A DNA stretch of 64,000 nucleotides from Paragorgia papillata (taxonomy: Eukaryota; Cnidaria; Anthozoa; Scleralcyonacea; Coralliidae): positions 5,281,001 through 5,345,000 of the forward strand of contig JAWNZC010000445.1 in assembly GCA_035771165.1 (NCBI GenBank), given 5' to 3'. Position numbers and translations under genes: made by a program. Below the pieces are notes generated by a model. That model was not told where the DNA came from. It searched no databases and saw nothing but the letters and a program-made list of their open reading frames with translations. This document shows positions 42,701-48,705 of the stretch, piece by piece. Numbering within the stretch: position 1 is the first letter of the stretch; every line of letters begins with the position of its first letter.

Positions 42701-44562
42701 CTCCATAACCAACAATTGAGTAGGATTTTCCAGAACCTGTTTGTCCATATGCAAACAAAGAGCAGTTATAGCCCTTCCACGTATTATCTAAGATACCAAC
42801 TCCCAAATCACTAAACACTTCTTTCTAAAAGAAATAAAACAACAGTGATGCAAAAAAATCACGCTATTTTGAGAAAGATTGCATGCGAGAACTTGAAATT
42901 CTATCGAAAGAAAAGTTGAAATCCCTTTGGAACTCATAAACAAATCACCATATACATGATTATACTACAGTGTGTATCAAAAAAATTCGAACCCTTAGAA
43001 AATGAATTAGCATTCTTTTCAAACAACCTATTGTAGTAGTTTGAAAGCCCTAAGCACTTCGCTGAACCCACAGATGCGTAAAACACACGGTCTTATACAC
43101 CTGAGAAATTAAGATAACTTGAAGTGTATGCATGGTGAAAGTATTTAAAAGCTTTTTCGCTTCGTTTAACTTATGTGCTGATTAATTTATAACGCAGCGC
43201 TTTTAGGGCTTTCAAACTACTACAATAGGTTGTTTGAAAAGAATGCTAATTCATTTTCTAAGGGTTCTAATTTTTTTGATACACACTGTATATGTACAAT
43301 AGTGAGTAATGGTAGTCCCGTGGGAGAAGTTCATTGTAATGGCGGTCCCGTTGAAGCTATTTGATCATAAGTGGCACAAAACTAGCATAAATGTTTCACA
43401 AGGAATGTTGAAGAAAAGCAATCAACCAATGTAAATGCAGAGTCCACCAGCCGATGCCAGGGCCTTTTCCCGCCGTACCAATTTAAAAAGGCCCTGGTCG
43501 AGCTTGGAACTCATGTGAGTAACTAGTTACACGAGTTCCAAGCTCGATAATGGGTTCATTTCCAAGCGGTCACTCATGAGAGTGACCCATCCAATACTAT
43601 ATAACCCGTTTAACCAGGCTTAACATTTAATTTTTGGTGAGCAGTAGCGCGCTAACAGCACTGCACGTCACCCGTGCTCCCCAGTTCTGTGATATACTAA
43701 AAACGCCACCCGTGCTCCCCAGTTCTGTGATATACTAACACAGTCTAGCTCAACCTCGGTCCCAAGTTCCAAGCTCGACCAGGTGAGATCAACTACAACT
43801 CTACAGTTGTAGTTGATCTCTCCTGTGTTTCGAGGGGTTTTCGCCGGTTTCACTCCCTCCGTAAAATCAACACCTGCAGCTCAGCTGTGACCCGTGGTCT
43901 GAACTGTGTCGTATGTTGGGCCTTGGTGGCTACCTGGAGCGTCTTTGATATGCCTCGACCCGGCCACCTTGATCTGAATCCTTCGTAATCCAAACGCTGC
44001 AGAGTAAGGATGATTAGCCCCAAGTCCTTTATCCTTCATCCATTGCATGTATATTGTAACAGCTGTATTTATTATATAGCTGAGCTCGCTTTCCGCAGTC
44101 AATATTACGCAAAACCATTATGAACACCGATTGCTTGCTGAGCGGTCAAGATCGTTCTATATTGACCGTCTGGCGTCTGGTCGATGCACTATTTTGGTGT
44201 TTTGGCGGGAAAATGTTTGAGAACTAGTTAAACACGATTAATACTAAGAACATTATCATTCCGTTAGTGACACAGCCTGTGACTTGTATAGCGTTAAATA
44301 CTGGTAGGCAATAATTGGCATCATATATGCATGTTCTGTACCATTACAGTTGTTCTAAAATAATTTCTTAAATAATTACCTGGTCAGCATACATATCATT
44401 CTCGGGTTCCAGATATCCATCAGCATTTTCAGTGAAGCCATCATGAGACCAGTAACTGAAGTCAAATGTGAATTTTTTTGGATCTTCATTTGGTGCTCCA
44501 GGGTTTTTAATCTCAGTTGTGTTTCCAGTTATAGTAATGATGTTCACAGCCGAGCGAGCTTT
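9801..44562 (-). CDS. KIF28P: Kinesin-3 motor protein, KIF28/KLP-6-like (30 exons, 5' end missing)
   Basis: This is a microtubule plus-end-directed motor of the kinesin-3 family. I chained 30 minus-strand exons with consistent GT-AG sites and phases. They total 2865 nt, giving 954 codons and a TGA at 9801. Motor hallmarks are the P-loop GQTGSGKS, switch I NATSSRAH, switch II DLAGSE and a lysine-bearing loop 12 (VKKKVQVPYRDS). A short coiled coil, an FHA domain, a C2-like region and a C-terminal coiled coil follow. Length and domain order fit KIF28P of vertebrates and KLP-6 of nematodes; KLP-6 is a ciliary kinesin. The first exon, encoding the first beta strand (VRVRPF-type motif), was not found upstream of 44562. 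Introns are filled with mobile elements, microsatellites and foldbacks. I see no frameshift or stop, so it looks functional. Kinesin-3 is secure; assignment to KIF28 rather than another kinesin-3 is probable. Confidence 0.85.
10003..10104. repeat. (GAAC)n microsatellite
   Basis: About 25 uninterrupted gaac units lie in the last kinesin intron. Confidence 0.95.
10639..11112. repeat. Foldback element, about 470 bp
   Basis: Gaaagaacacttaaaatggt, gcagtttttcgtttccttgc and ttttgacatcatacgtgc on the left return inverted on the right. A related half element lies at about 4300-4560. It sits in a kinesin intron. Confidence 0.65.
11301..11457. repeat. Foldback element
   Basis: The arms ttatttattgatttgcggat and its inverse bound 157 bp. 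The arms continue into acaccatatg/catggtgt and aatttaatttaatt. Confidence 0.65.
11824..11970. repeat. Foldback with cgaggcgatagcc core
   Basis: Aagaaataaaaaacgtgtcg, then gcgattatcgag, is mirrored by ctcgataatcgc and acttagttttttatttctt-like sequence. The middle reads cacgaggcgatagccaagtg, shared with other hairpins here. Confidence 0.6.
14078..14456. mobile_element. TIR element with TTA flanks (copy 1)
   Basis: It is bounded by ggccctgtttacatgaagcg and the inverse cttcatgtaaatagggcc, with TTA on both sides (14075-14077, 14457-14459). The second copy is at 39035-39437. No transposase is present. A Harbinger-type MITE is likely. Confidence 0.75.
14511..14661. repeat. Foldback with gccgccattttgcaagt arms
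   Basis: Gtttcacgatagcggctgcc and attttgcaagt on the left return inverted (acttgcaaaatggcggccgc, tatcgtgaaac) on the right. It abuts the mariner-type MITE at 14667. Confidence 0.65.
14667..14987 (+). mobile_element. Mariner-type MITE, 321 bp, TA target duplication (copy 1)
   Basis: It starts cagtgtgtatcaaaaaaatt, ends with the exact inverse, and is flanked by TA on both sides. The terminal inverted repeats extend about 90 bp, through ctattgtagtagtttgaaag. A second copy of the same length lies at 42968-43288 in the opposite orientation. No coding capacity. Confidence 0.9.
15022..15258. mobile_element. Harbinger-type MITE, 237 bp, TAA target duplication
   Basis: It is bounded by ggggctgttgatatgaggtg and an imperfect inverse (cctcatatgaacggcccc), with TAA at 15019-15021 and 15259-15261. 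The arms contain gggctagcccggttaac, relating it to the element at 8028. Confidence 0.8.
15455..15757. mobile_element. TIR element, about 300 bp, family of three
   Basis: Terminal arms are atagaaaatatacatggttt and its inverse near 15733-15752. Interior blocks such as cgttgctattgg, tgattgctt and gaacaaaaacata recur in elements at about 25570-25790 and 58150-58410. Confidence 0.6.
16590..16870 (-). mobile_element. LINE reverse-transcriptase C-terminal fragment
   Basis: Minus-strand frames give [19 protein letters not shown] and, further on, [18 protein letters not shown] followed by [11 protein letters not shown] and a stop. This wording is typical of the end of ORF2 in non-LTR retrotransposons. 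The two pieces are in different frames with stops between them. It is a dead, truncated copy inside a kinesin intron. Confidence 0.65.
17887..18148. repeat. 262-bp palindrome made of cactcaatgagtg units
   Basis: Cgcctgtattctagaagctc is mirrored at the right end. Each arm has repeated cactcaatgagtg, itself a palindrome, and the centre is gtctctaaccagtcaattg-like sequence with its inverse. Both strands show long artificial open frames. Confidence 0.75.
18785..18862 (+). repeat. (GAA)n/(CAA)n low-complexity tract
   Basis: Polypurine gaagaggaagaa repeats are followed by caacaacaaca. Confidence 0.9.
19440..19598. repeat. Foldback element with tgacgtcacaa arms
   Basis: Caaatagattccatttttcc, then tctgttcagttatagatgca and gatgacgtcacaac, are inverted on the other side of a short loop. 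A solo arm recurs near 19925-19960. Confidence 0.7.
20574..20785. repeat. (ATAGT)n pentanucleotide satellite
   Basis: About 42 perfect copies of atagt lie in a kinesin intron. The YYTIL-repeat open frame on the minus strand is an artefact of it. Confidence 0.97.
21078..22455. mobile_element. About 1.4-kb TIR element with a nested insertion
   Basis: The left end gccggttttccactagcgaa is matched inverted at the right end (gtggaaaaccggc), where a second element (22231-22439) has landed. Subterminal tagcgaagcgacttttttcg matches inverted aaaaaagtcgcctcgcg near 22145. No recognisable transposase is seen in the interior. Confidence 0.65.
22231..22439. mobile_element. 209-bp MITE with 9-bp target duplication
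   Basis: The termini tagcctggtaccctggccc and their inverse are flanked on both sides by gtggaaaac (22222-22230, 22440-22448). A 9-bp duplication fits a Mutator-like element. It is inserted in the right terminal repeat of the surrounding element. Confidence 0.82.
23559..28476 (-). CDS. KIF28P: Kinesin coiled-coil and FHA-domain exons
   Basis: Exons, in transcript order: 28448-28476, 27068-27148, 26451-26565, 25425-25488, 25003-25131, 23559-23719. The first two are acidic/glutamine-rich coiled coil ([16 protein letters not shown]). The next four form the FHA module: [47 protein letters not shown] and [15 protein letters not shown]. These match the N-lobe and FHA core of kinesin-3 proteins, where the module stabilises dimers and binds cargo adaptors. 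The start of 23559-23719 is placed at 23719 (ttctag before AGTC) because only that acceptor keeps frame and gives the conserved RVLFG. Confidence 0.82.
23913..24319. repeat. (GAAA)n/(GGAA)n, (GT)n and a 29-base G run
   Basis: About 350 bp of pure-purine tetranucleotide repeat is followed by gtgtgt and then uninterrupted G from 24291 to 24319. It lies in a kinesin intron and generates artificial FLSF- and PPPP-rich frames. Confidence 0.97.
24425..24560 (+). mobile_element. Solo terminal piece of a Penelope-like element
   Basis: Gaagggccttcgctcgaaac, gttagactcctacgttctct and gtttcggcagtatatctaac match the 3' end of the Penelope-like element at 38100-38190 almost base for base. No coding sequence is attached. 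Confidence 0.65.
24660..24925. repeat. (AAAC)n/(GAAC)n low-complexity region
   Basis: Imperfect aaac, aacg and aaat tetranucleotides run for about 260 bp. Confidence 0.9.
25570..25790. mobile_element. TIR element, copy of the 15455 family
   Basis: Aataaattgtctggaaacgc on the left and gcacgtttccagacaattta-type sequence on the right are inverted. The interior shares tgctattgactgattgctta and gtgaacaaaaacatagaaca with the copies at 15455 and 58150. Confidence 0.55.
26047..26172. repeat. Foldback
   Basis: Tttatataagaaagtttgta plus gtctt is inverted as aagac plus tacaaactttcttatataaa around an A-rich loop. It lies in a kinesin intron. Confidence 0.7.
27222..28090 (+). repeat. Composite tandem satellite, five units with embedded microsatellites
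   Basis: Each unit reads gggaaaccacaggtacaatt, then (ttcg)n, cgtccgcgtgggtttgtgca, (aatc)n and aaaaacttgtgagcatgtta. Units start near 27227, 27378, 27552, 27744 and 27980. The length differences come from microsatellite copy number. Confidence 0.88.
28820..29135. repeat. Foldback element, about 315 bp
   Basis: Gtggctataccatggttggg, aatttcatctttatcgactt and tttgctgttaaagt on the left return inverted on the right. An acgtcactt motif lies in each arm. It lies in a kinesin intron. Confidence 0.65.
29334..44562 (-). CDS. KIF28P: Kinesin motor-domain and neck exons
   Basis: Exons, in transcript order: 44380-44562, 42692-42824, 42242-42321, 38948-38983, 36215-36293, 34526-34637, 31870-31980, 31268-31362, 30677-30709, 30400-30470, 30068-30128, 29334-29483. 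The first carries [18 protein letters not shown] and the family-typical [13 protein letters not shown]. The second carries the ATP-binding GQTGSGKS. The fourth carries [12 protein letters not shown]. Switch I is split over exons six and seven, and switch II over exons seven and eight. The last gives [18 protein letters not shown] and the neck helix [17 protein letters not shown]. The first acceptor (cgcgag before AAAGCT) is chosen because the frame upstream soon meets a stop. Confidence 0.88.
29655..29908. mobile_element. hAT-type MITE, 254 bp, 8-bp target duplication
   Basis: The termini caatctcgttcccagagccc and inverse are flanked by acggaatg on both sides (29647-29654, 29909-29916). Inside, tccgtttcacatcgata is repeated three times. 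8-bp duplications are typical of hAT elements. A disrupted relative is at about 49405-49670. Confidence 0.85.
33152..34156. mobile_element. Tc1/mariner-pogo-type MITE expanded by an internal minisatellite
   Basis: The ends cagtcgaacccctattaagc and inverse are flanked by TA (33150-33151, 34157-34158). Subterminal sequence ggtgtccgtttaagaggg is the same word that fills the interior about 39 times. It lies in a kinesin intron between the exons at 31870 and 34526. Confidence 0.85.
33465..34135 (+). repeat. 17-bp minisatellite, about 39 copies
   Basis: The unit is gtgtccgcttaagaggg, with common variants ending gaggt and rare single changes. It is continuous, without spacers, so it is not a CRISPR array. 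Each unit contains the palindrome cttaag. Confidence 0.95.
35208..36166 (+). mobile_element. Penelope-like element fragment (reverse transcriptase plus GIY-YIG), degenerate
   Basis: A frame at 35393-35550 gives [20 protein letters not shown], then SRGSPTD, a Penelope-type reverse-transcriptase motif. Around 35735-36110 come [19 protein letters not shown] and [18 protein letters not shown], the GIY-YIG endonuclease. The parts lie in different frames with stops, and most of the reverse transcriptase is missing. The whole is bounded by inverted ttttgtggaaacaccacgta at 35208-35240 and about 36140-36166. It is inactive and lies in a kinesin intron. Confidence 0.78.
36757..37180. repeat. Foldback element adjoining the second Penelope-like copy
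   Basis: Tggtataagaagaccttttg and, further in, gacagcgtgctgtccgccat return inverted (atggcggacagcaggctgtc, aaaggtcttcttatacca). It lies in a kinesin intron. Confidence 0.65.
37213..38195 (+). mobile_element. Penelope-like element 3' part with GIY-YIG domain
   Basis: The frame from 37213 carries a cysteine-rich linker ([15 protein letters not shown]) and the endonuclease core [20 protein letters not shown], then [13 protein letters not shown]. An in-frame stop at 37639 and a later frameshift precede [20 protein letters not shown] and the natural end near 37801. The 3' untranslated part contains tctgacgaagggccttcgct and cgaaacgttag. The reverse-transcriptase domain is absent, so this is a 5'-truncated dead copy. 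Confidence 0.82.
39035..39437. mobile_element. TIR element, copy 2 of the ccctgtttacatgaag family
   Basis: Gaccctgtttacatgaagcg on the left and gcttcatgtaaacagggcc on the right are inverted, flanked by TTA and TAA. The interior matches the copy at 14078-14456, running through gattgacttgagattcaagc-type sequence. Confidence 0.72.
39905..40548 (+). mobile_element. LINE 3' end fragment
   Basis: The frame gives [14 protein letters not shown] and then, after frame changes, [30 protein letters not shown] and [16 protein letters not shown], with a stop near 40438. This is the usual C-terminal text of non-LTR reverse-transcriptase ORFs. A 3' tail with aataaa and repeated caatt follows at 40520-40548. 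It is truncated and frameshifted, inside a kinesin intron. Confidence 0.75.
41127..41217. repeat. Foldback hairpin
   Basis: Gaatgccattatggacgttt and ttatcataattataatgca are inverted around a short loop, giving arms of about 40 bp. Confidence 0.75.
41600..42215. repeat. Foldback element, about 615 bp
   Basis: Tcggtaaagcgttctcaatt, atgccacaaaaataaaatag and atatcgttag return inverted on the right. Inner arms (cagcaaaacggtgtcagc, gccagagggcttca) also pair. It lies immediately upstream in transcription of the exon at 38948 and next to the exon at 42242. Confidence 0.65.
42530..42672. repeat. Foldback with cctcggcttcgcctcgg core, next to a kinesin exon
   Basis: Catacactcggaggagtgtt, tcatcaggatatccaaa and the inverse copies surround a palindromic core. 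It starts about 20 bp downstream of the donor of the P-loop exon (42692), so the hairpin could form close to that splice site. Confidence 0.65.
42968..43288 (-). mobile_element. Mariner-type MITE, 321 bp, TA target duplication (copy 2)
   Basis: It has the same ends and the same length as the copy at 14667-14987, but its interior runs the other way. TA lies on both sides. The two copies differ at only a few positions that I could see. Confidence 0.9.
43480..44070. mobile_element. SINE copies with a 5S-rRNA-like head, rearranged
   Basis: Left part (minus sense): aagcggtcactcatgagagt, gacccatccaa and a cagcactgcac block, which match the 5S-like head of the copy at 59105 loosely. Right part (plus sense) from about 43780: agttgatctctcctgtgttt, ccctccgtaaaatcaacacc and agtaaggatgattagc, shared with the copy at 60735. 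An internal 46-bp block (cacccgtgctccccagttct) is duplicated at 43670-43740. Confidence 0.55.
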
Positions 44563-44679
44563 CTCGCGACCATTGTGGAGTGTTGTTAAGGACAATATGC
44601 CAGTAAGGGTTGAATGTCAAAATCAATGAGTCAAAATGCTATTAGTGCATAGCTATTAGTATAGCATCCCGTCTTTTTG

Positions 44680-44765
44680 TAGTCTCCTTCGCAGCCGTTC
44701 TTAGTGTCGGTCCATCTTGAATTCTCCCCAAGACCAACACTATAAAACGGCTGCGAAGGAGACTA
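44680..44765. repeat. Foldback hairpin
   Basis: Agtctccttcgcagccgtt at the left is inverted as aacggctgcgaaggagact at the right. Confidence 0.75.
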
Positions 44766-45302
44766 TCTTTCTAGTCAGGTATTGTTTTAAATTTAATGCT
44801 TTAATGCGAGGGGTGAATCACTCCTGAAAATCTCGTACTCAAAATAATCCGAAAAAATCTAAAAAAATCCGTTAAAATCTCAGAAATCACCAAAAATATC
44901 AAAAAAAAATATTCTAAAAAATAAAAAAAACAACCCAAAAAACAACTAAAAAATTCCCAAAAATAAAAAAAAGTCCCACGGAATTTTGAAAATCCCAAAA
45001 TCTGGTACGCTTTTTCTGGAGTAATACACCACTCGTTTTAATGTTTCTATGTTTTAAAATTAATATTAAAATTAAACTGTTGTGTTTCAATAGCCAAGGG
45101 TGTATCACACCCAAAAATCTCGTACACCTCGCTAAAAATCCTCAAAAAATCCCTGTAGATCCTAAGTCCCAAACATCTTTGAAAGTAAAAAACAAAACCC
45201 TAAAAACCCTTAGAAATCTATACAAATCCCAAAAAAATCTCAGGGAATTCCTGGAAAATAATAATTTGAAAATCTTCGAAAAATCCTGATCAATATATAT
45301 AT

Positions 45303-45448
45303 GTTATTTACCAAACTGGAGGTCCGTACTGGAAAAATATTGCCCGAGGTCTTGACTGTACGGAACGAGGCCGCAGACCGAGTTCCGTGCAGTCCAGACC
45401 GAGGGCAATATTTTTCCAGTACGGACCGACAAAGTTTGGTAAATAACT
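45303..45448. repeat. Foldback with gttatttaccaaact ends
   Basis: Gttatttaccaaact, gtccgtactggaaaaatatt and gcccgaggtc are inverted at the right end. The word ggtccgta also occurs upstream of the Crypton-type ORF near 45984-46070, so both may belong to one element. Confidence 0.65.
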
Positions 45449-45469
45449 TATCTATTTTTCCCACATTAA

Positions 45470-45915
45470 AACAAAATAATTGTTACAAGTCAACTTCTCT
45501 GAAAGACTTCTCTGAAAAGCTGTGAGAGACGAAGGCTCGTAAACGCCGTCATTTTTCTTGCGAGCGTTAACGAAAAATTTGGCGAGGAGGATGTTTAATT
45601 CCTTGGCAGGTATCACTGATCTCAAATAGTATATTATTTGAGATCAGTGGCAGGTATGCTTTGAATTTCTCGTACTTCATTTATAGACAAAAAGTACCTG
45701 GTAAGGACATTTATATCGTATTCCGTTTTCTTCTTCGTGTTTTCCGGTCGTTGACTCTCAATATAATTTTGGATGTCAATATCGCTGCCATTGTAACACC
45801 CGTTTTCGTTCGCGTTTGGGTCTGAATAGACTAAATTTCCAGCACTTGTGCTTGGGACGTCGTCTTGGGGATAATAAAATTCGCTCTCGCTATGCTCACT
45901 ATCGTCGGAGTACAT
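45470..45915 (-). pseudogene. Crypton-type ORF, N-terminal fragment, disrupted
   Basis: The ATG at 45915 opens an acidic N-terminus (MYSDDSEHSESEFYY), then NTKKKTEYDINVLTRYFLS, NEVREIQSIPA. The frame breaks at a 36-bp insertion (45614-45649), then continues as KELNILLAKFFVNARKKNDG, VYEPSSLTAFQRSL. The order matches the N-terminal region of KIAA1958/ZMYM-like proteins derived from Crypton DNA elements (tyrosine-recombinase type). The recombinase core is absent and the similarity stops near 45480. It is a dead element fragment, not a host gene. Confidence 0.7.
45614..45649. mobile_element. 36-bp minimal MITE with 8-bp target duplication
   Basis: Cactgatctcaaata and its perfect inverse tatttgagatcagtg are separated by six bases and flanked by gcaggtat at 45606-45613 and 45650-45657. 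The 8-bp duplication fits a hAT insertion. Removing 36 + 8 bp restores the Crypton-type reading frame exactly. Confidence 0.88.
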
Positions 45916-46388
45916 TTTTCACCACTTTTTTGGTTTGAAAACTGTTTTTCACCCCATATTAGTTTTGGCGGGAAAAACGAGAGGTCCGTACTTGTGTGAT
46001 ACGGACCTCGTATTTAGCCAATCAGAAGCCGGCATTTTTGTTACGGACCTGCAGTTACGGACCTGAGAAAAATAAGGATATAAATTTAAAAAAATACCAA
46101 AAGTCTCGTACGCTATTTTATCGTACACTTTTTTAAGAGTGATAACCCACAGATCAGTGTATGTCACCTCTCGTCTGGATAGCGTGTTAATTAGATTAAG
46201 TATTTAAAACACAGACAGCTGATTTGTCACACAAACATGAGCAAGAGGCTGGTGAGTTAAAATATCAGTTACCATCAGAAACTTTAATTATAGCTGTCCA
46301 TTGTTTATGCATGATCCATTGTGCAAATTAAGGTTTGACTTTAGTCTTTACCAAAGCACTGGGATTTAAAAATAAAACAGTATGATGG

Positions 46389-46391
<3 letters not shown>

Positions 46392-46434
<43 letters not shown>
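46392..46434. repeat. (TA)n microsatellite
   Basis: An uninterrupted ta repeat of about 21 units. Confidence 0.95.
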
Positions 46435-46441
<7 letters not shown>

Positions 46442-46489
46442 AGAGGATTATTACCACAGACATGGTCCTACTCAGGATCTTGTCAAATC

Positions 46490-46800
46490 AACATTCTCCT
46501 TTTCTGATCGGTTTTAATACATAGGATCCCATTTCATAGGATCCTACTAGGATCCCATCCAAATCAAATCAAATGTTTCCTCATAGAAACCTTATAATAG
46601 AATCCTGACATAATCTTAATAGAATCTTATCGTAATCATGCATAGAGGATCCCAACAAGATCTTATATATTATTAGAATCCTAATCCTACAGGATCCTAC
46701 TTACTGTAGATCCTTACAGGATTTTAATAGGATCCTAACAGGATCTTGAAAGGACCCTAATCTTATACTGATCCTATAGAATTCTATAGGATTTTTACCA
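46490..46800. repeat. Degenerate GGATCCT/AGGATC repeat
   Basis: Words such as ggatcctaataggatc, aggatcctac and aggatcttg recur every 12-20 bp for about 300 bp, each self-complementary. No clear unit length is seen. Confidence 0.6.
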
Positions 46801-47622
46801 CGGTTACATGAAGCTTATGGTGAAGCATAAGCTTCACTGCACATAAGCATCAACTGAGAGATTCACAATAGAAGCACAGCATAATCATAATCCACTTGTT
46901 GGCAACATTATTTCTTGCACAATGTGCCTGCACACATCTCAATCATTGATCATCATCAGGACATTACTGGAAATGTGGCAGGATGGCATTATATGGCATT
47001 ATAAGTGATGGTAATATATTCTAACCATGCCTGCTGATTGCAAAAGGGGACAGGTTTTCATGGAAGTTAGACTTCCGGTTAATTTACTAATCCATGGCAA
47101 AGTGTGAGAGTTGATGATGAGGGTATGACATAATTCCACAGTCCAGCTACTGTATACTATAATGAATGATGTACTAATATTATATAGCAAAAGTTAATTT
47201 TGTGCTCTGATTGGATGAAATGTACGTGTCATATGCTGGTCTGTACATATTTTCCAGTATAAGACTGGTCTTGATTATGAGTTTCATCAGTCATTTTGTT
47301 TACAAAAAAAATTACCAATGAAAGGAAACTTTAGTGAGTGAATTTACTTGTCTGAATGAATACAGCACTAAATCATGTATGCTTGATTTGGACAATGAAC
47401 AAATATCTGAAAGCAAAGTTTACCATTCCAAAAACAAGAACAAAAACAACAACATTGAAAATGAAGATTATCACACTTATATACATAAATAGTAAAATAT
47501 TAATATGTTTAACTTTAACTTATGGTTGTTGTGGGACAGTGAACTAGCTCGGGTGGAGAATAATATTAAGGCATGTTACTCGGAGTGACGAACCATACTG
47601 GACAAGTAGAGAAAACTGTACT
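46801..47622. other. Unremarkable intergenic DNA
   Basis: I see no exon, repeat or RNA gene that I can support here. Confidence 0.5.
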
Positions 47623-47695
47623 TGGCCTGGCTGGGATTCAAACCCACAACCTTTGGTTTACTAGTCCAATGCTCTATCACCTGAGCTACAGGTCA
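47623..47695 (-). other. tRNA-like sequence (pseudo-tRNA or SINE head)
   Basis: The 73 bases on the minus strand have an A-box-like tagctcaggtgatagagc, a D-stem gctc/gagc, an anticodon arm with loop ctagtaa (AGT, threonine) and a B-box-like gggtttgaatccc. The acceptor stem pairs badly and the T-stem has a mismatch, so a functional tRNA is unlikely. The leading end continues as one arm of the foldback at 47684-47945. Confidence 0.5.
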
Positions 47696-47945
47696 AGTTG
47701 GGAGCTGAAGGTCAAATGATAATACATGTACTTACCAGTACTGCTATTTGATATTTCAAAACAGACTAGTTTCTTCAATATCTATAGAAAACAGTCTAGT
47801 CATACATGATGAAATCGTCATGTATGAAGACTGTTGTCTAGATATTGAAGAAACTAGTCTGTTTTGAAATATCAAATAGCCTACCTATTAAGTACAGGCA
47901 CTATCATTCAACCTTCAGCTCCCAACTTGACCTGTAGCTCGATCA
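47684..47945. repeat. Foldback joined to a tRNA-like end
   Basis: Gagctacaggtcaagttggg, agctgaaggt and gatatttcaaaacagactag, tttcttcaatatct are all inverted to the right of a centre near 47812. The left arm runs into the tRNA-like segment; the right arm repeats only its first dozen bases. Confidence 0.7.
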
Positions 47946-47993
47946 GTTTAACACATTATCATGTTAACTTAGCTAGTTAAAAAAGCCATATAT

Positions 47994-48482
47994 AGGTGAC
48001 TGCGCCGCGCGCCGAATTTTGATCGTTGTTTCCATTGTCTCAACTCCTACTTGACACGGCCCAAAGTACGAGTTCACATGGGGTCAAGTACAAGTTCAGT
48101 TTAGTCAAGGTTATTTAAAATGCTTGTCGGCAATAGCTCTTTTACTGTAAAATCAATGGACAAAGCTTTTCCACTAGTAATATCTCCTTCCACGTTTGCT
48201 AAGTTTCATAATTATTATCTCAGAACTTTCTGTCTGGGATCCGGTGTTAAATGTTATTGGTGTTCAATTTCAGTTCGTTGGGATAAGTGAAATGTGATTG
48301 GTTGATACAAAAATAAACATTAATTTACAACTGACAAAAACTTGAATCGAGCATTAAAAATAACCTTGACTAAACTGAACTTGTACTTGACCCCGTGTGA
48401 ACTCATACTTTGGGCCGTGTCAAGTAGGAGTTGAGACAATGCAAACAACGATCAAAATTTGGCGCGCGGCGCGGTCACCTGC
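47994..48482. repeat. Foldback element with about 120-bp arms
   Basis: Aggtgactgcgccgcgcgcc, tttgatcgttgtttccattg, tctcaactcctacttgacac and gtcaagtacaagttcagttt return inverted at 48350-48482. No ORF is present. Confidence 0.8.
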
Positions 48483-48524
48483 AACCAGCAGTATAATATT
48501 AATTCTTGATTTCACATTACTTTA

Positions 48525-48705
48525 CCACCCATGTGTTGCAAAGTTTGTTAGGAAAATCTGAAGTTCATTTGGAATCACATTGCTGTTGACAAATTATCCA
48601 ATCATAATGAGCTTTGATCCAAAGCTCACAATTTGATTGGATAATTTGTCAACCTTGACAATGTAATTCCAAAGTTCCAAACAAACATTGAGGTGGGTGG
48701 TAATA
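48525..48705. repeat. Foldback element
   Basis: Taccacccatgtgttgcaaa-type sequence and ttgacaaattatccaatca are inverted around gctttgatccaaagctc. Confidence 0.65.

Noticed and set aside
43881..44102. Minus-strand 73-residue open frame
   Set aside because: It lies within the repeated SINE body and is an artefact of the family sequence.
46231..46245. Short plus-strand ATG exon (MSKRL followed by gtgagt)
   Set aside because: It has a good donor but only five codons and no partner exon that I can identify; aprataxin has its own start at 51671.
47623..47695. Functional tRNA-Thr gene
   Set aside because: The acceptor stem pairs at too few positions and the T-stem has a mismatch.
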